Below are positions 15,178 through 23,989 of a stretch of DNA of 51,782 nt, piece after piece. Both the position numbers and the translations under genes were made by a program. The DNA lies in the NCBI RefSeq assembly GCF_022398475.1, contig NZ_JAKEVM010000014.1, forward strand, positions 1-51,782, given 5' to 3'. The notes beneath the pieces are model-generated. The model was not told the DNA's origin. It ran no database searches and saw only the letters and a list, made by a program, of their open reading frames with translations. Position 1 is the first letter of the stretch; every line of letters begins with the position of its first letter. The stretch is from Pseudoalteromonas shioyasakiensis (GTDB lineage: Bacteria > Pseudomonadota > Gammaproteobacteria > Enterobacterales > Alteromonadaceae).

Positions 15178-17856
15178 ATGCAAATACGCTATTTATCAGC
15201 GTGTTTGATGCTTTTACTTAATGCCCCGTTACATGCTAACGAAGTAAAAGAGCAAACAATTAAGCCTCAATGTGAACCAAGTAAAGATCAGCACTGTAAT
15301 ACCGACGATATTGAACGCATTACTGTAAAAGGTCAGTACATAGGGATTGAGGTTCCTGAAGTAATTGGTCGAGCCTATCTTGATCGCAACTTTATTGAAG
15401 CAACTCCAAAAGGAAATGGCGATATTAACGAGCTAATTGGCTTACTGCCTGGCGTGTTATTAAGTGAAAATCATTTCTCAATTGATAGTTTGGCAGAAGT
15501 CAGTGCCCCAGAAATAAGCATATCGGGTGCTAAGCCTTGGCAAACAGGTTTTATGATTGATGGCATGAACTACAACAATCGGTTAGATCCTGCTAGTTCT
15601 TCAAGGATCAGTGCATCAGAAAATGATGTCTATGGTGGTGTGCAAAGCATGAATGTTAACAGCCAATTGGTTGAATCAATTACAGTGTATGATCACAACA
15701 TTCCAGCTGATTATGGTGACTTTTCTGGTGGTGTTATTGATGCCGAAACCATTTCACCCTTTTCTAAAGATACAAAGATAAGCTTAGGTGTACGTACTAA
15801 CCAAAGTGATTGGGGGGAATATCACATTATCAGAGGTGAAGATAACGATAATGATAATCCGCTCGCAGAGCAAGAAGCACTTGAGCCGCCAGTATTTGAA
15901 AAAACAGATATCGATTTGATGCTGCAAAAGCGTATCAATGATAAACACGCCCTATTGTTCAATTTAAGTTACTTAAAAAGTGATATCTCTTCTATTTCAT
16001 TACAAGAAATGAAAACCGAGCACAGAGAAAATATCAATGGCTTACTAAAATATAGTTATCGTGATGGTTGGGTTGATGCGCTTGATCTAACGTTTTTATA
16101 CGCCCCATACAAATCACAAAGCTTCCTCGATGACGTACTAGACAGTGACTATGAAATTGATGGCGGTAATACGGGCTTTATTGCCAATCTAAGTGAAGAA
16201 ACCAGTTTAGGCTTTTGGCGTAGTGAGTTTAATGCTAGCCAAAGCGATAATAATCGCAGCGCCCCTGCGCATTTTTATCAATGGCTACAAGCTAAAGGTA
16301 AAGAATGGGGTCAGTATGCTGACCAAGAATCTAGCAATGAAAATTACACACCTATCTTATTCTCCAAAATAGGAGGTTATGGTAATTTAGAAAACACCCA
16401 AACAACCTTCAACTGGCGTAATTCATTAACCCTAAACCGCAAAAACTGGGGTAAAACAGAGCACGCCATCCGTATTGGTGCTGAATTGAATCATCAAAAC
16501 GTAGAACGTAATCGCGCACAAAACTATTACAAATATGATTCACCTGTGCAGTACTCTTCAAGCCAAAACTCATTAAACTGTAGCGGTTATACTATTGATT
16601 GTATTGAAGAAAGCTTTTATGTGGATTTAGATACGCTTGCCGAGCAACTAGGCGGCAGTATCGATTTTAATAACCCAGAGCACTTACTTGCCTACTCTAA
16701 TAATGTAGCAAGTACGGCTCAGTATTTTAATTCACGTTTGGTCACACCCAGTGAACAAATAGACGTAAGCTTAAATAAAGCAGCACTGTATGCAACCGAT
16801 GTGATCACCTGGAAGCAGTTTGAGTTTCAATTAGGGCTCAGATACGACTACGATGATTTTTTTAGAAATCATAATATCGCTCCTCGCTTATCAATGGGTT
16901 ATGACGTATTTAACGATGGCAATACACTGCTTACCGCGGGTTTAAATCGCTACTATGATGCAGGATTATTAGCATACAAAATCAAAGAGCAACAAAAATT
17001 TGCCTACCGTGAGTACCGCCCTATCCAAAACGGTTATTTACAGGCTTGGCTTCCTTCTTCTTACACAGGTAACTTTCGCTATATTTTTGACGATGTGAAA
17101 AGCCCTTACGATGATGAAATTGCGCTAGGTCTTCGCCATGCCACAGAAAACTTTGGCAACCTATCACTGAAATATGTGAAAAGATTTAAACGTGATCAGC
17201 TTGCCCGTAATGAAGAAACCAACTTACATAATGATGGTTATAAATACATTACTATGGAAAATACTGGCACAGGTGAAAGCGAACGTTACTCACTGTCTTG
17301 GGATGCAAAATTTGGCGATCACTCTTTGTGGGCTAATATCAGCTACAGTGAAAACTCAGAAAGTAATACTGATTACACAGCTACACCTGACAACACCCCT
17401 ATTGAATCATTGGTTTATTATAAAGATCAAATCATTAGCTTATCTGAACTCAATACTATTAAAGCTAACTTTGGCCGTCCTGTTGCTGCAAACTTTGGTT
17501 GGAATACTTTTTGGACAGACAACTTATCGACTGGCTTAACAGCAACGTATTCTGGTAGCTACACCACAGCTGTGCTCGGCTCTGGTTCTGAAGTTATCGG
17601 TGTCGAAAGTGAATGTAGTGGCTGTGAAAGCATAAATACTGCTATTCCAATTTACAAAGACTATGAATATAAAGCTCGCGTGATGGTCTCGTTAAATACC
17701 AGTTGGGAGTATCAAATTACGCAAAAACAGTCATTACAATTACGTGTTGATATAAGCAACTTATTTAATGCTCGTACTTATTCTATTATTGAAGGAAAAT
17801 CAGGTGTTGAACCTGGCAGAATGTTTTGGCTGGGTGTGACCTATAACTATGAATAA
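15178..17856 (+). CDS. TonB-dependent receptor with three cysteine pairs
   Basis: An 892-residue outer-membrane transporter. Signal peptide (cleavage near LHANE), TonB-box-like ERITVKG, plug domain (GDINELIGLLPGV, FMIDGMNYNN, SITVYDHNIPADYGDFSGGVID) and barrel. Unusual points are cysteines in pairs: Cys32/Cys40 just after the signal, Cys468/Cys475, and a CSGC motif (813-816) that probably lies in an outer loop. The last residues are VTYNYE, so the usual terminal aromatic is one position early. AGGAG precedes the ATG. The 3' end overlaps the di-heme gene by 8 bases, so the two are translationally coupled. The cargo is unknown; a metal chelate would fit a receptor paired with a MauG/MbnH-like enzyme, but that is inference. 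Confidence 0.9.
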   Translation: MQIRYLSACLMLLLNAPLHANEVKEQTIKPQCEPSKDQHCNTDDIERITVKGQYIGIEVPEVIGRAYLDRNFIEATPKGNGDINELIGLLPGVLLSENHFSIDSLAEVSAPEISISGAKPWQTGFMIDGMNYNNRLDPASSSRISASENDVYGGVQSMNVNSQLVESITVYDHNIPADYGDFSGGVIDAETISPFSKDTKISLGVRTNQSDWGEYHIIRGEDNDNDNPLAEQEALEPPVFEKTDIDLMLQKRINDKHALLFNLSYLKSDISSISLQEMKTEHRENINGLLKYSYRDGWVDALDLTFLYAPYKSQSFLDDVLDSDYEIDGGNTGFIANLSEETSLGFWRSEFNASQSDNNRSAPAHFYQWLQAKGKEWGQYADQESSNENYTPILFSKIGGYGNLENTQTTFNWRNSLTLNRKNWGKTEHAIRIGAELNHQNVERNRAQNYYKYDSPVQYSSSQNSLNCSGYTIDCIEESFYVDLDTLAEQLGGSIDFNNPEHLLAYSNNVASTAQYFNSRLVTPSEQIDVSLNKAALYATDVITWKQFEFQLGLRYDYDDFFRNHNIAPRLSMGYDVFNDGNTLLTAGLNRYYDAGLLAYKIKEQQKFAYREYRPIQNGYLQAWLPSSYTGNFRYIFDDVKSPYDDEIALGLRHATENFGNLSLKYVKRFKRDQLARNEETNLHNDGYKYITMENTGTGESERYSLSWDAKFGDHSLWANISYSENSESNTDYTATPDNTPIESLVYYKDQIISLSELNTIKANFGRPVAANFGWNTFWTDNLSTGLTATYSGSYTTAVLGSGSEVIGVESECSGCESINTAIPIYKDYEYKARVMVSLNTSWEYQITQKQSLQLRVDISNLFNARTYSIIEGKSGVEPGRMFWLGVTYNYE

Positions 17857-18916
17857 AGGGTTTATTTCAGTCGCTTGTTTTCTCTTTGCTTCTGTAGTTC
17901 ATGCAGACACAACTCTGCGAGAACTTTATTCTGTGGAGCAAAGTCAATGGCCAGCCATAATGACAGCTAAAGAGACCCCTGCTGCGCCACTAAAACCGTT
18001 AAAAGCCAAACCTTTTAACCAAAGTGATGAGATCATTGCATTAGGTGAAAAGCTATTTAACGATACACGTTTGTCACGAGATAACACGGTAAGCTGCGCA
18101 AGCTGTCATGAATCTCGTTTAGCGTTTACGGATAGGCGTAAACTAGCTGTCGGCATTGATGGCCAAGTCGGTACTCGTAATACCCAGGCAATTATTGGCA
18201 TTGATCATTGGCAAACATTTTTTTGGGATGGCCGAGCTAAAACAGCGACAGAGCAAGCTTTAATGCCTATCGAAAATCCCAAAGAAATGGACTCATCTAT
18301 TCAGCAATCGCTTGACAAAGTAAACGCTGCAGAAGATTACCGAACCCCTATTTTCGCAGCGTTTGGTAATCAAACAATGAGCAAAGAGCAAATGGCAATA
18401 GCCATTGTTGCCTTTGAACGCACGTTTGATATCCCAGAGTCATTATTCACGCGGTTTATCGATAAAGCGCAAACCAATCCTAATGAAGCGGTTGCACTTT
18501 TAAACGATCAACAACTTGAAGGCTTACATCTATTTAGAACCAAAGCAAAATGTATGACTTGTCATGAAGGAGCTTTACTCAGCGACAATGAATTTCATGT
18601 TACGGGGCTGCATTTTTATGGTCGAAAACTTCAAGATTTAGGACGTTTTGATGCCACGCAAGACCCAGCTGATATTGGCAAGTTTAGAACACCTTCTCTA
18701 CTTGCTTTAAAGCAAAGTACCCCTTGGATGCATACAGGCTTATTTCAAGGACTAGCTGGTGTTGTTAACTTTTATAATGCAGGCGGTGCAAGACCAAAGC
18801 CTAAGGGAAAGTATAAAGACGACCCAAACTTCCCTACAACCACTGACTTACTCCATAAGTTAGAGCTAGAAAAGCATGAGCGCGAAGCGCTTGTCGCCTT
18901 CTTAGAAATACTTTAA
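17849..18916 (+). CDS. Di-heme cytochrome c peroxidase/MauG-family protein
   Basis: A 355-residue periplasmic protein with a Sec signal (cleavage near VVHADT) and two c-type heme motifs, CASCH (Cys83-His87) and CMTCH (Cys235-His239). Family landmarks include FFWDGRAKTATEQAL, FRTPSLLALKQSTPWMHTG and VVNFYNAGG. The family comprises H2O2-reducing peroxidases and MauG/MbnH-type enzymes that oxidise residues of partner proteins; motifs alone do not separate these. It starts inside the TBDT gene (ATGAATAA overlap), so the two are made together. Coupling to a TBDT and neighbouring large lipoproteins makes a role in modifying or processing a partner or imported ligand more attractive than simple peroxide defence, but this is inference. 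Confidence 0.9.
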   Translation: MNKGFISVACFLFASVVHADTTLRELYSVEQSQWPAIMTAKETPAAPLKPLKAKPFNQSDEIIALGEKLFNDTRLSRDNTVSCASCHESRLAFTDRRKLAVGIDGQVGTRNTQAIIGIDHWQTFFWDGRAKTATEQALMPIENPKEMDSSIQQSLDKVNAAEDYRTPIFAAFGNQTMSKEQMAIAIVAFERTFDIPESLFTRFIDKAQTNPNEAVALLNDQQLEGLHLFRTKAKCMTCHEGALLSDNEFHVTGLHFYGRKLQDLGRFDATQDPADIGKFRTPSLLALKQSTPWMHTGLFQGLAGVVNFYNAGGARPKPKGKYKDDPNFPTTTDLLHKLELEKHEREALVAFLEIL

Positions 18917-18919
18917 AAA

Positions 18920-18949
18920 ATGGATGAGAATGACAACGCTCTCATCCAT
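18920..18949 (+). terminator. Hairpin after the TBDT/di-heme operon
   Basis: 10-bp perfect stem ATGGATGAGA/TCTCATCCAT (18920-18929 with 18940-18949), 10-base loop, 3 bases after the di-heme stop. No clear T run follows, so it may be a weak or Rho-assisted terminator or an mRNA-stabilising 3' end. Confidence 0.6.
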
Positions 18950-18999
18950 ATAACTATCACTTCTTAGTTAGCTGTAATTCCAAAAAACACAACAACCAA

Positions 19000-19042
19000 A
19001 TACAAATGAGATCTATTATTATTTTTATTTGAGTGGTAAAAT
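19000..19042 (+). promoter_or_regulatory. Shared promoter/operator element, copy C
   Basis: Third copy: ATACAAATGAGATCTATTATTATT with TAAAAT at 19037-19042, again exactly 28 bp after the start of AGATCT. Copies B and C also share the bases AAAATC at and after the -10 position. It serves lipoprotein B. Confidence 0.65.
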
Positions 19043-19084
19043 CCGTTCCGTTTTTAATATTATATGATTAACATGGGATATAAG

Positions 19085-21841
19085 ATGAATAATAAGATCA
19101 AATACGCACCGCTAGTTATTGCGCTCGCTTTAGCAGGCTGTGGCGGTTCGCAGAGTAACAAAGCGCCAGAGTTTACAAGCAGCACAGCATTTACATTAGA
19201 GGAAGATACATCTTTCTCAGGTCAACTTGAGGCGACGGACGATGACTCATTGAGCTTCACACTCGCATCTGCTGCAAGCCATGGTTTATTTGCTCTTAAT
19301 GCCAATGGCAGTTTCACTTATACCCCAAACGCTGACTTTGCTGGTCAAGACACAGTGACGGTCACAGCCAGTGATGGTAACTTAAATACGGATGCTGTTT
19401 TAACCTTCACAATCAATAATGTAAATGACGCTCCTGTATTAGTTAGTCAAACAGTGACGGTGACAACGTCAACGACAACACAAGGTTCATTAGTATTTAA
19501 TGATGCTGATGGAGACGTAATTACTGTTGAGTTAGTAACAGCACCCGCTAATGGCACATTGCAGCTAGATAGCGACACAGGTCAGTTTACTTATGAGGCA
19601 GAAACACTCTCAGAAATAAACGACAGTTTTGAAATCGCTTTCACCGATAACAAAATAAGCGAAGCGATTACAGCTACTATTGAACTAACACCTTCATATG
19701 TGACAAATGAAGATAAACGCAATTTTTACTACAGCTCACATAAATCACACCTAAAGCAAGCAGAGGCAATCGGTAGTGAAATTAATGACGACAATTACTT
19801 AAATGAAGTAAATGCACAATTAGCTGTGGGTTATTTAATTGCTGGTTTTACTGACAAGGCTAATTCACATTTTGAAAAAATCACAACATCTCATGAAAAA
19901 GCATCGGCATATCTTGATGCAGCAGCTAAATTAGATGAATTACAACAAAGTGATGCAGCTATTGAGTACAGAGAATTAGCTTTTACGACATACAATCAAT
20001 ATATTGCTGAAAAAGGGTTAGAAAACATTAGCAGTAGCGATCCGAGCTTTTATCTATCTATTTCAAATCAATACAATAGCGCTGGTCAAACTGAACACGC
20101 ACAAGCCATATTAGATACTATTTCTCTTTACGCCAGTAAGGTATGGACTGAAGAGTACAATAAAACTTACGCTAGATTTGTTTCAGCTGTAAAAAAAACA
20201 GCACTCGCTTCTGTAGAACAATATAGTGCGAGCCATACCGAAGCAGTTAGAAATGCAGGCCTTGCTGTAATAAAAACCATGGCAGATCTTGCCGAAAATA
20301 TTGGGGCTTACACCCAACCGTCAGGAGATTACAAAGGCCAAAGCACAGAGCGTATGCGGGCATTGTACATGAGTTGGGCTGCCGACTATTATTTAAGACT
20401 CAATGATACTGAATCTGCTAAATATTATACAAATTTGTCATTGTCATACTATGGTGTAGTTGGCTTTGATAATAGCTATAGTTTTTCAGCAAGCCCTTAC
20501 GCTGAAGCAACCCTCGCAACCTATACTTATCCACTTGAAGCACTTACAGCAACGATTAAAGCCCTCTATGATGTGGAGCTGGTAAATAACCCTGCCTATC
20601 AATTACTGACTAAGCAGGCCGATAAAGACGACGCAATTGAATACTCTTATGCGTATGAAATCGCAAATAAATTGCAAGCAGGACAAACTTTATCTGACGC
20701 GGTCAGTAACGCTAAAAACTACTTTATGGAAGGTGAAACTACCAATGCTAAAAGCTATTATCAAACCTTAATAAATGCATCGGCACAGCCTGGTGCTGCA
20801 GCCATTTTACAAACTCGTGGCGAAAATGAACTAGCACTAGAAGTCACTGATTATGCCCAAAGCATCCTAGCATCGCCTGAATATGTTTTATCTGTATCTG
20901 AATATTACATTATGGGTAAATTTGGATGTGGTGGCTTAGTACAATTAGCCCTTAACTTAAACAGCCCTGAAAAAGCAAAACTTTACGCAACAAGTTGCGC
21001 CGCAATGCTTGATGAGTACTTTTTAGAAAATGAAAACAACTTTTCAACAAATAGCAGTATCAGTGCTTTAACGTCTCTTATTGCGACGTATGGTTTTATT
21101 GAAAACAACGAAGGTATAAGTAGTCTCGCCTCAAAACTGGATACACAAATTAGCTTATTAAGTAATAAACATGAACAAGCAGAAAAACGCTTGAAAGTAC
21201 TTGGTTATTTGGTGAGAGCCGGCTTATTAGACACAGCTGTTTCGTGGTTAGAAACCAGCTTAGCCATTATTGATAGCGAAAAAGAAAATATAGATATTGA
21301 AGACTACACTGCTTTATTAGAGTCAGTTTTTGAGTCTGCTTTAAGTAATGAGTTGCTTAACACTGGGACTTTTGAGCAATATACACTTATAACAGCACTG
21401 TCTCGCTTTCAAGCAAACAACCAGCAATATGCTGAAGTATATGCAAATACGATGTCAGCACTTACAACATCTATCGACAAAGCAAAAGCTTATGTATTAA
21501 CTCAATCAGATAAAGTAATACAAGATAACCTAGAAACCCTTGTGGCTGTGTACGCACAATTAGGTGACGATGAATCTGTAAACGAACTAATCAACCTTCC
21601 TGTTAATGCTGAAGCGGATAAATTACCTTTACTCACGTTACATGCGACTCTAAAAGCTCAAAGGGATGACTTTTCTGGTCAAGCAATTGCCAGTATTGAT
21701 ACAGATCATGACGGCAAACCCAACTTCTTTTTGCCTAATGTAACTGAACAAGCAATTTTAGAGTCTGGTCTAACGGCTGATGATGATGCTGATAATGATG
21801 GAATTTTAGATGAAAATGACATCACACCTATTGGTGAATAA
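19085..21841 (+). CDS. Large surface-type lipoprotein B, paralogue of lipoprotein A
   Basis: A 918-residue lipoprotein with the same build as the gene at 12122: signal ending LALAGC with lipidated Cys19 (identical position, which supports both start choices), two cadherin/Ig-like domains (GSFTYTPNADFAGQDTVTV, NNVNDAPVL), a junction motif PSYVTNEDK also present in A, a long TPR-like helical body, and an Asp-rich end (DTDHDGKPNFF, DDDADNDGILDE). Cys615 and Cys638 keep the 23-residue spacing of the pair in A. The two helical bodies have diverged widely while the ends stay close. The start at 19085 follows GGGATATAAG; ATGs at 19064 and 19073 are less likely. Presumed to act with the adjacent TBDT/di-heme pair; function unknown. 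Confidence 0.8.
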   Translation: MNNKIKYAPLVIALALAGCGGSQSNKAPEFTSSTAFTLEEDTSFSGQLEATDDDSLSFTLASAASHGLFALNANGSFTYTPNADFAGQDTVTVTASDGNLNTDAVLTFTINNVNDAPVLVSQTVTVTTSTTTQGSLVFNDADGDVITVELVTAPANGTLQLDSDTGQFTYEAETLSEINDSFEIAFTDNKISEAITATIELTPSYVTNEDKRNFYYSSHKSHLKQAEAIGSEINDDNYLNEVNAQLAVGYLIAGFTDKANSHFEKITTSHEKASAYLDAAAKLDELQQSDAAIEYRELAFTTYNQYIAEKGLENISSSDPSFYLSISNQYNSAGQTEHAQAILDTISLYASKVWTEEYNKTYARFVSAVKKTALASVEQYSASHTEAVRNAGLAVIKTMADLAENIGAYTQPSGDYKGQSTERMRALYMSWAADYYLRLNDTESAKYYTNLSLSYYGVVGFDNSYSFSASPYAEATLATYTYPLEALTATIKALYDVELVNNPAYQLLTKQADKDDAIEYSYAYEIANKLQAGQTLSDAVSNAKNYFMEGETTNAKSYYQTLINASAQPGAAAILQTRGENELALEVTDYAQSILASPEYVLSVSEYYIMGKFGCGGLVQLALNLNSPEKAKLYATSCAAMLDEYFLENENNFSTNSSISALTSLIATYGFIENNEGISSLASKLDTQISLLSNKHEQAEKRLKVLGYLVRAGLLDTAVSWLETSLAIIDSEKENIDIEDYTALLESVFESALSNELLNTGTFEQYTLITALSRFQANNQQYAEVYANTMSALTTSIDKAKAYVLTQSDKVIQDNLETLVAVYAQLGDDESVNELINLPVNAEADKLPLLTLHATLKAQRDDFSGQAIASIDTDHDGKPNFFLPNVTEQAILESGLTADDDADNDGILDENDITPIGE

Positions 21842-21848
21842 CAGCCAT

Positions 21849-21870
21849 AGCCCATGCAATAGCATGGGCT
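21849..21870 (+). terminator. Terminator of lipoprotein B gene
   Basis: 9-bp perfect stem AGCCCATGC/GCATGGGCT, loop AATA, followed by TTCTT. It lies 7 bases after the stop and ends just before the stop of the convergent AraC gene. Confidence 0.85.
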
Positions 21871-21873
21871 TTC

Positions 21874-22872
21874 TTACCCCTTCAATTGACTTGGCGTAAG
21901 CCCGGTCCAGCGTTTAAACGCTCGTCTAAAATTAGCAATATCATAAAATGATAAGCGCATGGCAACTTGCTCATTGCATTGCTCGCGCATGGCAAGTAGG
22001 TAAATCGCTTTGCGCTTACTTTGCTCATCATACAAGGTAGAAAAACGTACGCCATGAGCTTTTAATTTACGCTTGAAGGTTGCAGGGCTCATGGCAAATT
22101 GGCTAGCTACTTGGTCTAAATTTAACGCCGGAGTTTGATAAATTAATCGGCTTACGGCTTCCACAAAGGTGCTATTTGCAGAATTTAATGCCGCTAGCTG
22201 CGAGTTAATTTGTGAGAACCTAAAACTACTAAACGCGGGGTTAGTGAGCCTAAGCGCTTGTTTATTCAATACCCAACGGGTTATAGGCTTTTCAAAAGCG
22301 ACTTTAAGGCCTAAATGCTGCTCGTATTCTTGGCTATGTCTGGCGCGTTTATAGGCAAACTCAAACTGACAAGGGACTCGCTCACCTGCCACTTTTTTTA
22401 GAACTTGGTAAAACGCGGCGCTGTAAATTTCCATTACGTACTGGCTTATTTCATCATCCAAGCCCACAGCATTTTGCAGCACAATGTAATACTGCTCGTT
22501 ATGCACATAACTATAACTAAATAACAAAGGTGCTAATTGCATGCGTAAATTGTGTAACTGTTTTAAAGCTTGGCCGATGTGCTCAGAATGTAACACGCCT
22601 TGGGCGGCAACAGAGGTATCGTTTGCTAGTTGACTGCCTAATAAAAAACCGCTGTCGGCGGACTTCATCAACTGCTTAAACTGCGTCAATAAGCGCACTT
22701 GCTGTGAAATACTAAACTGATGCTGCACACTCATTAAGTCTTGCTCAAACACCCCTGTGCCTCTGAGTAACTTATGCAGTGCAATGCCGCGACTTAAGGC
22801 CAGCTCCACCAGCGTGGTGATCAGTCCCTGTGCGGTGAGGTATTTGTCATCTTGATTAAGATACGGCTTCAC
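21874..22872 (-). CDS. AraC-family transcriptional regulator (OruR/ArgR-like N domain)
   Basis: A 332-residue regulator. The C-terminal pair of helix-turn-helices is clear (LDQVASQFAMSPATFKRKLKAHG; then VAMRLSFYDIANFRRAFKRWTGLTP). The N-terminal domain is of the Arabinose_bd/OruR type (LVELALSRGI, LLRGTGVF, SADSGFLLGSQL), which usually binds a small effector. Translation starts at a GTG that overlaps the end of the GGDEF-like gene by 17 bases, so it is the second gene of that operon and coupled to it. A Pho-box-like site precedes the operon. The obvious candidate target is the divergent TBDT/phytase operon; no AraC site can be named from sequence alone. Confidence 0.9.
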   Translation of the reverse strand: MKPYLNQDDKYLTAQGLITTLVELALSRGIALHKLLRGTGVFEQDLMSVQHQFSISQQVRLLTQFKQLMKSADSGFLLGSQLANDTSVAAQGVLHSEHIGQALKQLHNLRMQLAPLLFSYSYVHNEQYYIVLQNAVGLDDEISQYVMEIYSAAFYQVLKKVAGERVPCQFEFAYKRARHSQEYEQHLGLKVAFEKPITRWVLNKQALRLTNPAFSSFRFSQINSQLAALNSANSTFVEAVSRLIYQTPALNLDQVASQFAMSPATFKRKLKAHGVRFSTLYDEQSKRKAIYLLAMREQCNEQVAMRLSFYDIANFRRAFKRWTGLTPSQLKG

Positions 22873-23773
22873 AATGGCTGACTCTTTGTTGTTTTTGTTG
22901 TTGTAACTTAGCGTGTAAACGCGAGCTTAAACTTTGTGGTGTATCGCCTTGCATACTTCCTACTAAGGCCGCTGTTACATCTTGAAACTTAGCGTGTTTT
23001 TCGCCTTCGACCTTAAAAGCACAATGGCTCAGCGCAGAGGTAATTTGCGCCACCAGTTCTTTTGCTTGTACTGCGCTGGTGTTTGGCATTAGCACCATAA
23101 AGCAGTCTCCTGCATAGCGGCATACGACATCGTTAAGGCGGCAATTCATCAATAAAAGCTCGCTCACTTCACGGAGTAAGCGGTCGCCTTCGATAAAACC
23201 AAATTCAGCGTTAAAATCAGCAAAACCACGAATATCAATGGCGGCTAGTTGCAATGGCTGTGGCTCACTTAACTGCTCTTTTAGTACATCTTGTAAGTAA
23301 TCAGCCTTATACAGCCCTGTTATTGAGCACACTAATTCATGCTCACGATGCTGTGCTTCACGGCGCTTTAACTGCCTGTTAAGGACGTATTGCTCTTGAT
23401 GCCACTGATAAAGTCCAAGACTTGTGAAGATCATACCTATCGGCGCAGGCAATGATTCAATCCAAGTAAGCCACGTGTTGGTTGGTTGATGTAACCACTC
23501 ATCAAATAAATCAAGGGAAGCTGAAAACATAAAAAGCCCAAGCCCAAGCACTAAAAAGCTGGTGACTTTGCCGGGCGGCCTCGAAATAAGCAGCGCAGCT
23601 ATCCAAGTAAGGGTCATAAGCACAATGCCACCCTCGCCTAAAATATCTAACCATGCGATATCGGCTAGAGGCTTTAACTCTCCTGCTTGCGCGCTTAGCA
23701 AAAACGCAATCACAAACAAAGCAATAACGGCATTGGTTAAAAATCGATGATGAGTAAAAGGGTTATATCGCAT
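22856..23773 (-). CDS. Membrane protein with degenerate GGDEF domain
   Basis: A 305-residue protein with a five- or six-helix membrane domain (residues about 12-125, including LFMFSASLDLFDEWL and IGMIFTSLGLYQW) and a C-terminal diguanylate-cyclase fold (residues about 145-290). The active-site motif reads AGDCF in place of GG(D/E)EF, and the entry motif SITGLYKADYLQD replaces the usual DxLTGLxNRR, so c-di-GMP synthesis is unlikely. IRGF..N.EFGFIEGD keeps the general fold. The membrane domain resembles that of the intact GGDEF protein at 30716. It is the first gene of an operon with the AraC regulator and has a Pho-box-like promoter. It may be a signal-sensing partner rather than an enzyme. 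Confidence 0.85.
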   Translation of the reverse strand: MRYNPFTHHRFLTNAVIALFVIAFLLSAQAGELKPLADIAWLDILGEGGIVLMTLTWIAALLISRPPGKVTSFLVLGLGLFMFSASLDLFDEWLHQPTNTWLTWIESLPAPIGMIFTSLGLYQWHQEQYVLNRQLKRREAQHREHELVCSITGLYKADYLQDVLKEQLSEPQPLQLAAIDIRGFADFNAEFGFIEGDRLLREVSELLLMNCRLNDVVCRYAGDCFMVLMPNTSAVQAKELVAQITSALSHCAFKVEGEKHAKFQDVTAALVGSMQGDTPQSLSSRLHAKLQQQKQQRVSHCEAVS

Positions 23774-23837
23774 TCTCAGTACCTAACAATAATTCACGCT
23801 GCCATGCTAACTCGTTAGCGTTTAAAGCAGCAGGGTC

Positions 23838-23871
23838 ATATTAGCTCAATGATGTGACAGCAAAACGACAG
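23838..23871 (-). promoter_or_regulatory. Pho-box-like promoter of the GGDEF-like/AraC operon
   Basis: On the minus strand 23871-23854 reads CTGTCGT-TTTG-CTGTCAC: two 7-bp repeats with a 4-bp spacer, matching the PhoB consensus (CTGTCAT repeats 11 bp apart) at 6/7 and 7/7 positions. After exactly 10 bases comes TAATAT (23843-23838), a good -10, the geometry of PhoB-activated promoters lacking a -35. The GGDEF-like start codon is about 65 bases further on. Confidence 0.75.
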
Positions 23872-23989
23872 TCAAACCTTGTTAAACCCTTTAAGTACTA
23901 TAATTGCCTTAAAAAGATGGGGTTATTGCAGCTCAAAAGTACTTTTAAAACCCTCTAATCACTTGTTTTTACTGGTTGTTAGCGATTTT

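Noticed and set aside
23935..23946. Perfect 12-bp palindrome AAAAGTACTTTT upstream of the TBDT/phytase operon
   Set aside because: Short and AT-rich; such palindromes are expected by chance in this base composition, and the Pho boxes explain the region better.
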